A stretch of 55,011 nt of DNA from Gammaproteobacteria bacterium. Its GTDB lineage: Bacteria; Pseudomonadota; Gammaproteobacteria; Chromatiales; Chromatiaceae. Positions 37,169 to 49,527 of this stretch are shown piece by piece (within the stretch, counting starts at the first letter, position 1; each line of letters begins with the position of its first letter). The notes below the pieces were generated by a model. It was not told the origin of the DNA and ran no database searches. It saw nothing but the letters and a program-made list of their open reading frames with translations. The position numbers were made by a program, and so were the translations under genes. The DNA is taken from contig JAJFJN010000093.1 of assembly GCA_021773975.1 (NCBI GenBank), forward strand, positions 1 to 55,011. The letters are read 5' to 3'.

Positions 37169-38913
37169 TATTTTCTACGTAATGGGCAGTTGATGTTGTC
37201 GTAGTCATCACCGAGTTTATCCCAGCTGTAGTCTAAGGCAAATTTAATACGCGGGAAGATACGGTTATATCCCAGGTGCTCCATTAGTCCATCGTTGTAT
37301 CCGAGTGTATCGACAACCTGTTTTTTTGCACGCGCCATAAGTACTTCGATGCCAGCATCATGCAGTCTTTTGATGAGGTGATGCAGTATCTCTTCGCCTG
37401 TCGCATCGATTTGAGTGATGCCGCCACCGTCAATAATAATAAAACGTAGGTTTGGGTTGGCGGCCTCAACAGCGAGAACCTGGCTCTCAAAAAAGCCTGC
37501 GTTGGCAAAATAGAGAGCACCATCAAAACGAATGATTGAGATCTGATCGCTGGTTGGTAGATCGTAGATCTCAACGTCACGCAGGGTACCATCGTCGTAA
37601 CGCGATAGCTCAGAAAAGCGTGGGCGCATGGTGCGGTAGAGAAAGAGAATTAATGATAGCCCAACCCCCGCCAGGATGCCGTAATCAAGATGCGGCGCCA
37701 GTAGTAGAGTGAGGACAAAGGTAACCAATGCCACAATCCCATCATGGCGTTGTACCTTCCATATATGAAAGAAGGGGCTTATTTTGATCAGCCTGATGAC
37801 AGCCATTACGATAATAACAGCCAGGGTGGCTTGCGGCAGGTGATAAAGATAAGGCGTTAGCCATAACAGGGCAGCGGCGACGGTCAGTCCAGTAATAATG
37901 GAAGAGAGACTGGTAATAGCACCGGCATTGATATTTACCGCAGAGCGTGAAAAAGAGCCAGATACTGGGTAGCCAGAGAAAAGCCCAGAGGCGATGTTGC
38001 TAAGCCCTTGGCCGATGAGTTCTTGATCAGCATCCAAGCGTTGGCGGGTACTGGTGGCCATCGCTTTGGCAATTGATATGGCCTCCATAAAACCAACCAG
38101 GGCAATGACAACGGCGGAAGAGATCAGTTGGCTGATGACCTCTAAATCCCCCGTGGGGAAAGAAAAATCAGGAAGCCCGGCAGGAATAGTGCCGATAACC
38201 TCTCCCCCAGTTGCTGCGAACCCAGTGAATGCAGATAGGGCAGTTGTTATTGCAACCACGATTAACACGGAAGGCGTTTTGGGCGCGTATTTCATCAGGC
38301 CAAACATGATGGCAAAGGCAGACAGTGCCATCAGTAGCGTCAAAGTGTGGGTCTGAGTTAGTGCTGCGATCAGTGTGTTCCAGATAGTTTCATAGTGTTG
38401 CGCGCCATTAGTAATGGTTACACCAAATATTTTATCGAGCTGGGAGCTGGCAATAATGAGGGCGGCAGCATTGGTAAAACCCAGTACGACAGGGTGGGAG
38501 AGTAGATCAACCAGCACCCCCATGCGCAGAAGTCCCAGGCCTAATTGGAATAGTCCGATGAGTATGGCAAGCAGCACAGCATAGGCAAGAAACCCTTCGC
38601 TACCCATGCTGGCCAGAGGCTCCAGTGCTGTAGCTGTCATGAGTGAGACAATGGCAACGGGGCCGGTAGATAATTGATGTGACGAGCCAAACAGTGCCGC
38701 AATGATCGGCGGCCATAATGCAGCATAAAGCCCAACATACGGTGGTAGTCCGGCAAGCTGTGCATAGGCCATGGATTGAGGGATAAGCACAAGCGCAACT
38801 GTGACACCGGCAACGATATCTGCGCGAAGATGGGGTGCCTGTTTTAGCGCCCTCATCCAGGTTAGAAAGGGAAACAGACGCTGCCAGATGGGCTGTGTAG
38901 CTGCTTTTCTCAT
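37168..38913 (-). CDS. SulP family inorganic anion transporter
   Basis: A 581-residue inner-membrane transporter of the SulP/SLC26 family, expected to carry sulfate or bicarbonate. The N-terminal motif [35 protein letters not shown] is characteristic, followed by about ten hydrophobic segments up to residue 430. A cytoplasmic STAS domain is at about 440-560 ([37 protein letters not shown]). Given the nearby CbbR regulator and carbonic anhydrase, bicarbonate is an alternative to sulfate; the sequence alone does not decide. It is followed by recQ with a one-base overlap. Confidence 0.9.
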   Translation of the reverse strand: MRKAATQPIWQRLFPFLTWMRALKQAPHLRADIVAGVTVALVLIPQSMAYAQLAGLPPYVGLYAALWPPIIAALFGSSHQLSTGPVAIVSLMTATALEPLASMGSEGFLAYAVLLAILIGLFQLGLGLLRMGVLVDLLSHPVVLGFTNAAALIIASSQLDKIFGVTITNGAQHYETIWNTLIAALTQTHTLTLLMALSAFAIMFGLMKYAPKTPSVLIVVAITTALSAFTGFAATGGEVIGTIPAGLPDFSFPTGDLEVISQLISSAVVIALVGFMEAISIAKAMATSTRQRLDADQELIGQGLSNIASGLFSGYPVSGSFSRSAVNINAGAITSLSSIITGLTVAAALLWLTPYLYHLPQATLAVIIVMAVIRLIKISPFFHIWKVQRHDGIVALVTFVLTLLLAPHLDYGILAGVGLSLILFLYRTMRPRFSELSRYDDGTLRDVEIYDLPTSDQISIIRFDGALYFANAGFFESQVLAVEAANPNLRFIIIDGGGITQIDATGEEILHHLIKRLHDAGIEVLMARAKKQVVDTLGYNDGLMEHLGYNRIFPRIKFALDYSWDKLGDDYDNINCPLRRK

Positions 38914-39125
38914 TTTAGTTGGGCAGCCTGAAACCTATGCTGTGTTCTGCATCTGTGATCAATTGTAAGTTTTGAGCTAAGGGGAGTAGGGACATTGACT
39001 TCAAATTATTGTATTCTCCGCGGTCGTTTATGCAACAGCGGATGGCTGTTTTCTTAAAATCGCCATTCTAGTATGACTTACAGGCCTAGGTATACCGTTT
39101 GCTTATGCCAAAAAGGAATAAAACG

Positions 39126-40559
39126 ATGATAAAATTACTCACACTTTGCCTGCTGGTATTTCCAGGTTTGGCTTTGGCTTCAGAGGGGGGAGGGCAGGCC
39201 CTTGACCTGACAAGCCATTGGGTTGGTTATGCTGCTCTTGGCATCTTTGCCGTGGCTTACCTCTTTGTGATGGCAGAAGAGTTTACCCACTTGCGTAAGT
39301 CAAAACCGGTTATTCTGGCTGCAGGCATTATTTGGGCACTGATTGCGATGGTGATCTCTGGCATGCCTGAGGTGCCAGCCCATGCTGCAGAGGTGGCGGT
39401 ACGGCACAATCTGTTGGAATACGCGGAGCTTATGCTGTTCCTGTTGGTGGCGATGACCTATATCAACGCCATGGAGGAGCGACAGATCTTTGATGCGCTG
39501 CGCTCTTGGCTAGTACGCAAAGGATTTGGTTTTAGGCAGCTGTTCTGGATTACCGGCGTGCTGTCATTCTTTATCTCCCCTGTGGCAGATAACCTGACAA
39601 CAGCCCTATTGATGTGCGCCGTGGTGCTGGCTGTTGGTAGTACAAATGCAAAGTTTGTCAGCATTGCCTGTATCAATATCGTGATAGCTGCCAATGCGGG
39701 TGGTGCCTTTAGCCCATTTGGTGATATCACCACACTGATGGTCTGGCAAAAAGCTATTGATACGCCTCAGGGCGCTGTGGCATTTGGCGCTTTCTTCTAT
39801 CTGTTTCTGCCATCTGTTGTTAACTGGCTGGTGCCAGCCGCCATCATGCATTTTGCAGTGCCTGATGAGCGTCCGCCAGCCTCTGATGAGGTGGTAGAGA
39901 TGCGACGCGGCGCAAAGCGGATTATTGCCTTTTTTCTGCTGACCATCGTTACTGCGGTCTGCTTCCATAACTTCCTGCATCTGCCGCCCGTGATTGGCAT
40001 GCTGACCGGCCTGGCTTATCTGCAGTTCTTTGGCTACTTTTTGAAGAAAACTGTGGGCAGAGGTCGTTCACTGAAGCCGGATGATGCCGAGCATGATGAG
40101 CAGATGGGCGATGTTGTTGCTTTTGATGTCTTTAACAAAATAGCGCGTGCTGAGTGGGACACCCTGCTGTTCTTCTACGGTGTTGTGCTCTGTGTGGGTG
40201 GTCTGGGTTTTCTGGGTTACCTGAGTGTGGCTTCAGAAGTGATGTATCTGGATTGGGGTCCAACCAAAGCTAACGTCGCGGTGGGTGTGCTCTCTGCTAT
40301 CGTGGATAACATCCCGGTGATGTTTGCCGTGCTGACCATGCAGCCTGATATGAGCATGGGGCAGTGGCTGCTGGTGACACTAACGGCAGGTGTAGGCGGA
40401 AGCATGCTCTCAATTGGTTCAGCGGCGGGTGTAGCCTTGATGGGGCAGGCACGCGGTCAGTACACCTTCTTTGGGCATTTGAAATGGACACCTGTTATTG
40501 CGCTTGGCTATGGTGCGAGTATTGTGACTCATCAATGGATCAATAGTGGCATGTTTTAA
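39126..40559 (+). CDS. nhaD: Sodium:proton antiporter NhaD
   Basis: An NhaD-type Na+/H+ antiporter of the inner membrane. The ATG at 39126 (477 residues) has AAAGGA eight bases upstream and starts a normal N-terminal hydrophobic segment (LLTLCLLVFPGLALAS); an upstream in-frame extension to 39099 uses TTG and adds only a polar tail. About twelve hydrophobic segments are visible. Family motifs are FISPVADNLTTALLM, ANAGGAFSPFGDITTLMVW and AIVDNIPVMFAVLTM, with the buried acidic residues used for cation exchange. Such antiporters are typical of marine and haloalkaliphilic bacteria. The gene has its own terminator. Confidence 0.93.
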   Translation: MIKLLTLCLLVFPGLALASEGGGQALDLTSHWVGYAALGIFAVAYLFVMAEEFTHLRKSKPVILAAGIIWALIAMVISGMPEVPAHAAEVAVRHNLLEYAELMLFLLVAMTYINAMEERQIFDALRSWLVRKGFGFRQLFWITGVLSFFISPVADNLTTALLMCAVVLAVGSTNAKFVSIACINIVIAANAGGAFSPFGDITTLMVWQKAIDTPQGAVAFGAFFYLFLPSVVNWLVPAAIMHFAVPDERPPASDEVVEMRRGAKRIIAFFLLTIVTAVCFHNFLHLPPVIGMLTGLAYLQFFGYFLKKTVGRGRSLKPDDAEHDEQMGDVVAFDVFNKIARAEWDTLLFFYGVVLCVGGLGFLGYLSVASEVMYLDWGPTKANVAVGVLSAIVDNIPVMFAVLTMQPDMSMGQWLLVTLTAGVGGSMLSIGSAAGVALMGQARGQYTFFGHLKWTPVIALGYGASIVTHQWINSGMF

Positions 40560-40587
40560 TTGATCTGTTTTTAAGATGTAAAATAAA

Positions 40588-40616
40588 AAAGGCCGCAATT
40601 CATGCGGCCTTTTTTA
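40588..40616. terminator. Bidirectional terminator between nhaD and dxs
   Basis: AAAAAAGGCCGCA and TGCGGCCTTTTTT form a perfect stem around a five-base loop (ATTCA), with A-run and T-run on opposite sides, so it can end transcripts from both converging genes. Confidence 0.85.
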
Positions 40617-40638
40617 TGTTTTGTTTTGGTGGCTTAAG

Positions 40639-42552
40639 CTAAGCAGATCTAATGCTTTTTTCTATTTTATCGCCAATGATGTCGAGTATGCATTTACGGA
40701 TGCCCTCAACATCTAGCCCGCACAGCTGAAGTTGCTCTGCTGGTTGTCCGTGTTCAATGTATTGATCAGGCAGCCCAAGGTTGATGATGGGGATGACTTT
40801 ATGGTTCTGCGCCAGTAGCTCGTTTACTGCGGAACCTGCGCCGCCTTGAATCATATTCTCTTCAATAGTCACTAATAGTTCATGTTGCTCAGCTAATTGT
40901 AAGATAAGCTTTTCATCCAGTGGCTTTACAAAGCGCATGTTGGCAACGGTAAGGCCTAGCTCTTCACCGACTTTGAGTGCAGGTGCCAGCATACTGCCAA
41001 ATGCGAGTATTGCCACACGGCTGCCTTGATGGCGCAGTTCACCTTTTCCGATAGGAAGGGTTGAGCATGTCTCTTCAACCACAACGCCAGAGCCACTACC
41101 ACGGGGGTAGCGCACCATGGTTGGACCTTCGTATTCATAAGCGGTTTGCAGCATCTGGTAGCACTCATTTTCATCAGCGGGTGCCATGATGATCATGTTG
41201 GGCAGGGGACGAACGTAGCTGAGGTCAAAGCTGCCAGCATGTGTGGCACCATCTTGGCCGACTAGCCCAGCACGATCTACGGCCAGTGTGACATCTAAAT
41301 TTTGTAGAGAGATGTCGTGGGCTAATTGGTCATAACCTCGTTGTAGAAAGGTGGAGTAGATTGCAACGACAGGTTTCAGGCCTTCACAGGCCATACCGGC
41401 CGCGAAGGTCATCGCATGTTGTTCGGCAATGCCAACATCAAAGAAGCGATCAGGGAACTGCTTAGAGAAGCTAACCATGCCAGATCCTTCGCACATAGCC
41501 GGGGTGATAGCGACAAGTCGGTTGTCTTTTTCAGCCGTTTTGCATAACCAGTCACCAAAAATCTGGGTGTAGGCTGGGCCGCTTTTTTTCTTTGCCATCT
41601 CTCCTGTAGAAGGATCAAAAGGAGTAACACCGTGATAGGCGCAGGGATTCTCTTCTGCAGGTTCATAACCCTGCCCTTTTTTTGTTACAACATGTAGCAG
41701 GCGTGGGCCGCTCATGGCTTTCATATTGCGTAGGGTAGTAACCAGGGTAGGTAGGTCATGGCCGTCGATTGGACCAATGTAGTTAAAGCCTAACTCCTCA
41801 AATAGGGTAGAGGGCATAACCATGCCTTTCATGTGCTCTTCTGCCCGCTCCATCAGCTCGCTGATGCTAGGCATGTGCTTGAGGGCATTCATACCACCTT
41901 CGCGCACTCGTGTGTAGAATTTTCCTGAAAGCAGGCGTGCCAAGTGGTTACTGACGGCTCCCACAGGCTTAGAGATAGACATCTTATTGTCATTGAGGAT
42001 GACGAGCAGATCTAGATCCAGAGCGCCTGCATGGTTCATTGCTTCAAAGGCCATACCACCGCTCATGGCACCATCGCCGATAACGGCAATGATCTGCCGT
42101 TGCTCACCTTTTTGCTTGGCTGCAGCAGCCATGCCTAATGCGGCACTGATGGATGTGCTTGAGTGTCCTGCGCCAAATGCATCATGAATGCTTTCACTGC
42201 GACGGGGAAAACCGGATATACCGTCTTTTTGGCGCAGGGTGTGCATCTGATCCCGTCGGCCAGTTAGGATTTTATGTGGGTATGCCTGGTGTCCGACATC
42301 CCAGATAAATCGATCTTCTGGGGTATTGAATACATGATGCATGGCGATGGTTAGATCCACTACGCCTAGTCCCGCAGCCAAATGTCCACCTGTTCGAGAG
42401 ACTGTATCTACAAGATATCGGCGCAACTCATCAGCCAGTTGTGCAAGCCTGGTTCCATCAAGCTGCTGTACATCAGTAGGCGTATTGATTTGCGCAAGCA
42501 GCGGGTAGTCTGCTAAAGGATCGGTTGTATTGGTTTCGTTGGAACGGGACAT
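40639..42552 (-). CDS. dxs: 1-deoxy-D-xylulose-5-phosphate synthase
   Basis: A 637-residue thiamine diphosphate enzyme that joins pyruvate and glyceraldehyde 3-phosphate at the start of the non-mevalonate isoprenoid pathway. Seen are [21 protein letters not shown], the ThDP motif [24 protein letters not shown], the pyrimidine-binding region [17 protein letters not shown] and [19 protein letters not shown]. The length is standard. It converges on nhaD at a shared terminator. ispG, later in the same pathway, is at 22197. Confidence 0.97.
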   Translation of the reverse strand: MSRSNETNTTDPLADYPLLAQINTPTDVQQLDGTRLAQLADELRRYLVDTVSRTGGHLAAGLGVVDLTIAMHHVFNTPEDRFIWDVGHQAYPHKILTGRRDQMHTLRQKDGISGFPRRSESIHDAFGAGHSSTSISAALGMAAAAKQKGEQRQIIAVIGDGAMSGGMAFEAMNHAGALDLDLLVILNDNKMSISKPVGAVSNHLARLLSGKFYTRVREGGMNALKHMPSISELMERAEEHMKGMVMPSTLFEELGFNYIGPIDGHDLPTLVTTLRNMKAMSGPRLLHVVTKKGQGYEPAEENPCAYHGVTPFDPSTGEMAKKKSGPAYTQIFGDWLCKTAEKDNRLVAITPAMCEGSGMVSFSKQFPDRFFDVGIAEQHAMTFAAGMACEGLKPVVAIYSTFLQRGYDQLAHDISLQNLDVTLAVDRAGLVGQDGATHAGSFDLSYVRPLPNMIIMAPADENECYQMLQTAYEYEGPTMVRYPRGSGSGVVVEETCSTLPIGKGELRHQGSRVAILAFGSMLAPALKVGEELGLTVANMRFVKPLDEKLILQLAEQHELLVTIEENMIQGGAGSAVNELLAQNHKVIPIINLGLPDQYIEHGQPAEQLQLCGLDVEGIRKCILDIIGDKIEKSIRSA

Positions 42553-42672
42553 CAGTGAATTAAATTACATGTGGCCAGACGGAACGTTGCAGTTTAACTC
42601 ATTTCAACTGTTTGTGTGTCATTAAACAGCAGGAAATGGGCTAAGCTTTTGAATTTATGGATGTATTTCTTG

Positions 42673-43581
42673 TTAATCTGGTTTTTGTAGTGCAGATAAG
42701 TTATTGCTGAGAACAAAATCATGGAAGGCCTGGGCAGCAGGGGAGAGGCGCTTTCCGCGAGGATAGACAATGTGCCAGGTCCGCATGATGGGAAACTCTG
42801 CTACATCTAATATCTGAAGTCGACCCGTCTCAACCTCAAGCTCAATAGTATGTTTGGAGACAACAGCCAGCCCCATGCCTGCTCGAACAGCTTGTTTGAT
42901 GGCGGTGTTCTGACTCATTGCCATACCTGTTTTGTAGCGTATTTTTTTCTCTTTAAAGAAGTGCTCCATTGCCAGTCGTGTGCCAGAGCCAGGCTCGCGG
43001 ATGAGAAATGTCTCTTTAGTTAGTTGTTGCAGTGGAATTTGATGTTCGTTAGCTAATGGGTGATCTGGTGGTGCAATAACAACGAGGGGGTTTTCCATAA
43101 AGGGTGTGGCTTCCAGATCCATTTTAGCGGGTGGCTGCCCCATGAGAACGATGTCTCGTTCATTGGCTGCCAAGCGCTTTTTAAGCGTCTCTCTATTGGT
43201 GACCTCTAGTGTGAGATCGATATTGGGGTAGTGGCGGCTGAAAGCGGCTAATAACCGAGGGGCAAAGTAGTTGATGGTACTGGCTACGGCGATATCAAGG
43301 CGACCACCACTAAGCCCTTGCATGGATTCCAGTACATCTTCCATCTCTTTGAGTTGTTGGAAGGTGGCGTGGCTGTAGTGTTGTACCTCTTTACCTGCTT
43401 GGGTCAGATGGATTTTCTTTCCAATCTGTTCAAATAGAGGCATGCCGATATGCTCTTCCAGCTGTTTGACCTGAATGGAAACAGCAGGCTGACTAAGAAA
43501 CAGTTCTTCGGCAGCACGTGTGTAGCTTGAGTGTTTGGCGACAGCAGAGAAAACCTTTAGTTGCCGGAGAGTAAATTTCAC
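42673..43581 (-). CDS. cbbR: LysR family regulator, CbbR-like
   Basis: A 302-residue LysR-type regulator. It starts at GTG (43581) with GGGG eight bases upstream. Residues 1-60 form the winged helix-turn-helix (FTLRQLKVFSAVAKHSSYTRAAEELFLSQPAVSIQVKQLE). The effector domain (SGGRLDIAVASTINYFAPRLLAAF, REPGSGTRLAMEHFF, GMGLAVVSKHTIELE) resembles CbbR, which controls Calvin-cycle genes. No cbb genes are in the window, so the target is uncertain; the carbonic anhydrase gene, 339 bases away and in the same orientation upstream, is a possible regulon member. A nitrogen- or sulfur-related LysR regulator is the alternative. Confidence 0.8.
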   Translation of the reverse strand: MKFTLRQLKVFSAVAKHSSYTRAAEELFLSQPAVSIQVKQLEEHIGMPLFEQIGKKIHLTQAGKEVQHYSHATFQQLKEMEDVLESMQGLSGGRLDIAVASTINYFAPRLLAAFSRHYPNIDLTLEVTNRETLKKRLAANERDIVLMGQPPAKMDLEATPFMENPLVVIAPPDHPLANEHQIPLQQLTKETFLIREPGSGTRLAMEHFFKEKKIRYKTGMAMSQNTAIKQAVRAGMGLAVVSKHTIELEVETGRLQILDVAEFPIMRTWHIVYPRGKRLSPAAQAFHDFVLSNNLSALQKPD

Positions 43582-43690
43582 ATGCTTACCCCATCTAACC
43601 TAATGCATTAATGATTGTATATGATGATCATTGATATATTTTACTTTTATTTATATCAGACTTTAATTATATTTGTACCCGTGAACGCAA

Positions 43691-43719
43691 TTGACTGGTT
43701 TTTGCTCTCTACTTAGAGA
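43691..43719 (+). promoter_or_regulatory. Possible promoter of the candidate small RNA
   Basis: TTGACT at 43691-43696 and TAGAGA at 43714-43719 are 17 bases apart. The -10 matches the consensus only partly. It would start an RNA near 43726 ending at the terminator at 43779-43807. Confidence 0.4.
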
Positions 43720-43725
43720 GTTAAC

Positions 43726-43807
43726 ATTCAACTGTTTCCCCCGCATGAAGTAATCCTCCTTAATTTACTTCAGCTTTTTTGGGACTCCATCCCCCGGAGT
43801 CCCTTTT
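43726..43807 (+). ncRNA. Candidate C-rich small RNA
   Basis: No plus-strand ORF precedes a strong intrinsic terminator here, so the terminator most likely ends a small RNA of about 80 nt. It has a stem GAAGTAA/TTACTTC (43746-43770) whose loop holds TCCTCC, and the terminator loop CATCCCCCG; a third C-tract, TTTCCCCCGC, lies upstream. Three single-stranded CCCCC or CCUCC tracts are what anti-Shine-Dalgarno regulators expose. Boundaries are estimates. Confidence 0.5.
43779..43807 (+). terminator. Strong intrinsic terminator, plus direction
   Basis: GGGACTCC and GGAGTCCC form a perfect stem with a short C-rich loop, followed by seven T. The nearest genes are both on the minus strand, so it must serve an unannotated plus-strand transcript. 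Confidence 0.8.
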
Positions 43808-43919
43808 TTTGCCTTAATTTTAGTTTTTAGCAATTAATGCAGTGAGTGTCCACACTTTCATTGCGTTTTTGCCTGCTGTTTTGTGGAGAAGGATTTAGTC
43901 TTCCTTTAGATAGAGCTAA

Positions 43920-44708
43920 CTATTCATTGGCAAGTATGAATCGGCGATTTTTACCCTGGACTGGGCGTGCATTTTCTTCAATAAGATTAGAAAATTTGGC
44001 GGATTGTTTAGCTGCAACCTCAACGGCATCCTTCATCACATACCAGCTAACACTTTCTGTGCAGGGTGGAGTGGTTAGAGAGCCCATGTAGTGGTAGTAG
44101 TTTTGGGTGTTGTTAGGTAGCAGATCTGCCGCATTAATTGTGCCTGGGTTCAGGGTGACCTTATTCAATTCATGAGGTAGGCGGTTCCAAACGGGGGCGA
44201 GGGCATTCAGCATGCTGCCTGTATTCATCATGACACCAACAACGGCCAGCTTGCCATCAGCACCTTTGTGCACCAGATGCACCTCCATATTGGAGTGCTT
44301 GTCATTGATCATATGTTCGCTGGGACTATGAAAATGAAACTGGAGCAGATCGTAAGTCTTGCCGCTTACGGTCATGGTATTGCCAGGGGCGTAATTTACC
44401 TGAATGGTATGACCGTTGTTAACCACAGCAACTGGAGTAGGTTGGTAGGAGAATTTGATCTCCCCTACTTTGCTGGCCAAGGCCCTTTGAGTTTGAATAT
44501 TGATGGGTGACTGCTGGGTTCCAGCACTGCAGGCAGAGTACTCTTTTTTAAGTGAACCCCAATGCCCAGGGCCAGCTTCTCCGCTGTAACCCCAATGTGA
44601 TTTGTGCTGGTCATGTTTATTATTGTGGCCATGGTCACTTGCAAATGCTGGTGTGCTGATGAAGGCGGCTATTGCTACCCCAGTCATAATGATTTGAAGT
44701 TTTCTCAT
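43920..44708 (-). CDS. Periplasmic alpha-class carbonic anhydrase
   Basis: A 262-residue secreted enzyme that interconverts CO2 and bicarbonate. A signal peptide covers residues 1-24 (ending PAFAS), followed by a His-rich linker (DHGHNNKHDQHKSHWGY). Zinc ligands are His125 and His127 in QFHFHSPSEH and His144 in MEVHLVHKG. Cys60 and the Cys in LTTPPCTE would form the usual disulfide. Nothing is missing. The start has GGGGG five bases upstream. With the CbbR-like regulator downstream it suggests a role in supplying inorganic carbon (inference). Confidence 0.95.
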   Translation of the reverse strand: MRKLQIIMTGVAIAAFISTPAFASDHGHNNKHDQHKSHWGYSGEAGPGHWGSLKKEYSACSAGTQQSPINIQTQRALASKVGEIKFSYQPTPVAVVNNGHTIQVNYAPGNTMTVSGKTYDLLQFHFHSPSEHMINDKHSNMEVHLVHKGADGKLAVVGVMMNTGSMLNALAPVWNRLPHELNKVTLNPGTINAADLLPNNTQNYYHYMGSLTTPPCTESVSWYVMKDAVEVAAKQSAKFSNLIEENARPVQGKNRRFILANE

Positions 44709-44937
44709 TTATCCCCCTTAACAGTTTTTATTGGCTAACCTAGGTGCTAGTGGTGTAAATAGGCACGCTGGACTGAAAGCAATTCCTTTCTTATGCTTCT
44801 AATACTGATTGGATTGCTATGAATGTCAATCATTAAAAACCCGATAAAAATAGTAAGGAATTATGAATTGAATAGCAATGTAGGTATGCTTTTCCTTACT
44901 AAGGTTGGGTTGTTTGCTCCAAAAGGTGTGTAAGCTC

Positions 44938-44946
44938 TGTTATACT
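44938..44946 (+). promoter_or_regulatory. Extended -10 promoter upstream of rhlE
   Basis: TGTTATACT is an extended -10 element (TGn followed by TATACT at 44941-44946) with no good -35. It would give a leader of about 125 nt before the rhlE start. Confidence 0.5.
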
Positions 44947-45075
44947 GCCCCCTGTTTATTTTGGTTGATGTGATTTTTTACGTCATCTCCCATCGTAGTA
45001 TCTCTCTCTAATCTTTCGATATAAGTTTGGCCTAAGCAGACTGTTTTGGCTTTTTCATCCAGGAGTTCACATTAA

Positions 45076-46503
45076 ATGTCATTTGATTCGCTCGGCTTGT
45101 CAGCCGAACTACGCCGTGCTGTGGCAGAGCAAGGCTATAACGAAGCTACCCCAGTTCAGCTTCAAGCCATCCCTGTCATCCTTGAAGGAAAGGATGTTAT
45201 GGCGGGTGCTCAAACAGGTACTGGGAAGACAGCAGGGTTTACCTTGCCGTTGTTGCAGCGTTTAAGTGAGCGACAGATAAATGGCCGGCGACCCGTACGG
45301 GCACTGGTACTTACGCCAACACGTGAGCTTGCTGCACAAGTGGGTGCGAGCGTAGAGTGCTATGGCAAGCATTTGCCTTTGAGATCAGCAGTAATCTTTG
45401 GTGGAGTGAAGATAAATCCACAGATAGAGAAGCTACGCCACGGAGTTGATATCTTGGTGGCAACCCCTGGGCGGCTGCTGGATCACGTCTCCCAAAAAAC
45501 GTTGGATCTCTCCAAGATTGAGATTCTAGTGTTGGATGAAGCAGATCGCATGCTGGATATGGGGTTTATTCGTGATATTCGCAAGATTTTGGCATTGCTT
45601 CCACGGGATCGTCAAAATCTGCTCTTCTCCGCCACATTCTCTGGTGATATTAAAAAACTGGCAGATAGCCTTTTGCAAAAGCCTGTTCTTATTGAAGTGG
45701 CGCGACGCAATATGACTGCAGACAGTGTTGATCAGATTGTTCATACGGTCGACCGAAAGCGCAAGCGTGAATTGCTCTCATTTCTGATTGGCTCGCAGAA
45801 CTGGCAGCAGGTGTTGGTATTTACCCGTACCAAGCATGGTGCAAATAAGCTGGCTCAGCAGTTGGAACGTGATGGCCTGAGTGCTGCAGCAATTCATGGA
45901 AATAAAAGTCAGGGAGCGCGAACACGAGCCTTGGCAGATTTTAAGCAAGGAGCTGTGCGGGTGTTGGTGGCCACTGATATTGCAGCGCGAGGGTTGGATA
46001 TTGACCAACTACCACATGTTGTTAATTTTGAGCTGCCTAACGTGCCAGAGGATTATGTTCATCGTATTGGTCGTACGGGTCGTGCGGGTAATGAAGGTGA
46101 GGCTGTCTCATTGGTCTGTGTGGATGAGCTTAAATTATTGCGTGAAATTGAACGCCTGATTAAACGAGAGATACCAAAAGTTGTGATCGATGGCTATGAA
46201 CTAGATCCTTCTATTAAGGCTGAACCGATTGGTGGAAAGCGGCAAGGTGGGAATCAGCGTCATGAGAGGGGTCGAGGGGCTCAAGGAAAAAGCACTAATA
46301 CCTCACAAGCAAAGCGGAAGCCTAGTCGGAAACCATCAGGAGCCAAGGGGGCGCCTGCTGATGGTGGAGGACATGGCGCAGAGGGTGCAGTATCGCCATA
46401 TTCTGGAAGAAAGCCAGGGAAGCCCCAAGTGGCAGCTTATCAACGTCGCGCAGCTTCAAGCCAAAAGGGTGAGCGGCCATCGCTTTTGGGTGGAAAAAGA
46501 TAG
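45076..46503 (+). CDS. rhlE: DEAD-box RNA helicase, RhlE type
   Basis: A 475-residue ATP-dependent RNA helicase involved in RNA decay or ribosome maturation. Motifs in order: F at residue 3 with Q-motif [60 protein letters not shown] and [10 protein letters not shown]. After about residue 375 a basic, low-complexity tail follows ([19 protein letters not shown]), as is normal for RhlE and important for RNA binding. AGGAG is eleven bases before the start. It has a long leader. Confidence 0.93.
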   Translation: MSFDSLGLSAELRRAVAEQGYNEATPVQLQAIPVILEGKDVMAGAQTGTGKTAGFTLPLLQRLSERQINGRRPVRALVLTPTRELAAQVGASVECYGKHLPLRSAVIFGGVKINPQIEKLRHGVDILVATPGRLLDHVSQKTLDLSKIEILVLDEADRMLDMGFIRDIRKILALLPRDRQNLLFSATFSGDIKKLADSLLQKPVLIEVARRNMTADSVDQIVHTVDRKRKRELLSFLIGSQNWQQVLVFTRTKHGANKLAQQLERDGLSAAAIHGNKSQGARTRALADFKQGAVRVLVATDIAARGLDIDQLPHVVNFELPNVPEDYVHRIGRTGRAGNEGEAVSLVCVDELKLLREIERLIKREIPKVVIDGYELDPSIKAEPIGGKRQGGNQRHERGRGAQGKSTNTSQAKRKPSRKPSGAKGAPADGGGHGAEGAVSPYSGRKPGKPQVAAYQRRAASSQKGERPSLLGGKR

Positions 46504-46699
46504 TTGCTCTACTGAATAATAATTTCCACTATCAGCGGTTTTTGGCTACAATGCCGGGTTTTGCGAAGCCAGACGGGTAGGGCGTTGTGATTTTGTGATT
46601 GCAACATCACTTGTCTTTGGATTTGTCGCAAAGATTTGATTGAATTTTATCATCTAAACAGGAGAGTACAGCTCTTCATGTTTATTGGTTGAAAGCTGT

Positions 46700-46728
46700 G
46701 GGGTCCGTGTGAATATGGCATAGACCCC
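46700..46728 (+). promoter_or_regulatory. Leader hairpin upstream of fusA2
   Basis: GGGGTC at 46700-46705 and GACCCC at 46723-46728 pair, and GGTT/AACC just outside can extend the stem. There is no T-run. It lies in the 297-base gap between rhlE and the EF-G gene, about 70 bases before its start. Confidence 0.35.
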
Positions 46729-46800
46729 GATTAACCAGGCCACCTAAGAGCACTCAAGGATGGCTGCCAGATTTTTTTGCCTAACATTTAGAGTACAACT

Positions 46801-48885
<2,085 letters not shown>

Positions 48886-48896
48886 ACAGCTGTAAA

Positions 48897-48933
48897 ATAG
48901 CCGGGCAGCGCAATGCTGCCCGGCTATTGTTTT
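48897..48933 (+). terminator. Strong intrinsic terminator after fusA2
   Basis: AATAGCCGGGCAGC and GCTGCCCGGCTATT form a perfect 14-base stem with a five-base loop, followed by GTTTT. Confidence 0.9.
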
Positions 48934-49343
48934 ACCCCTCTCCCTGTTTTTTCACACTCTAGAAGTTCCTCCCCTAAAATATATCGCTTGAATCAGCCCG
49001 TTACTAGAGAAGCTGACCTGGCTGTGCGTCTTTTTTCTGATAGTGCATTTAGCTCCCAATTTGTGTCACTTGTTATAGCAAGTGGTTAAGTTTTCCTAAA
49101 TAAGCTGGATCTCCTGACGATACAAGGATAGTCATTTAATTGTTGATGCGGTCTGGTTTTTTAAAGGGAAATACAAAAATGTTTAAGACCATGAAGCTGG
49201 GTAAAAAGCTTTTAATAGCTTTTCTTTTAGTAGGTGTAACCCCTGCAATATTAGTTGGTATTGCGGCTGTTTGGGAGGCAAGCTCCGCCCTTTCTGCACA
49301 GGCATTTAATCAGTTGGAAGGTGTGCGTGGAATAAAGAAGGCT

Positions 49344-49527
49344 CAAATTGAGCTAGCCGTTCCGCAAAGGTGTTGTTCGGTAGAACATTTCTTTCATTAA
49401 ATCAAGATGTTGGTGGCGAAAATCATGCATAAAATAATACGCTGCATAATTTTCCTCTCAACTCATTGATCTAGCGAAGAAACTTTTCTATTACGCAACA
49501 CCTTTGCGGAACGGCTGGCAAATTGAG
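49344..49527. mobile_element. 166-bp MITE with 9-bp target duplication
   Basis: The element spans 49353-49518. Its ends are 23-bp inverted repeats, C(T/C)AGCCGTTCCGCAAAGG continuing TGTTG, with one mismatch. The 9-bp CAAATTGAG occurs directly on both sides (49344-49352 and 49519-49527) and is the target-site duplication. The interior has no ORF of note, so it must have been moved in trans. A 9-bp duplication suggests an IS4-, IS1- or IS5-like parent, not identified here. Confidence 0.88.

Noticed and set aside
38978-39060. GGGGAGTAG before nhaD, similar to the start of the yybP-ykoY manganese riboswitch
   Set aside because: The other conserved parts of that riboswitch are not present, and the downstream gene is a sodium antiporter.
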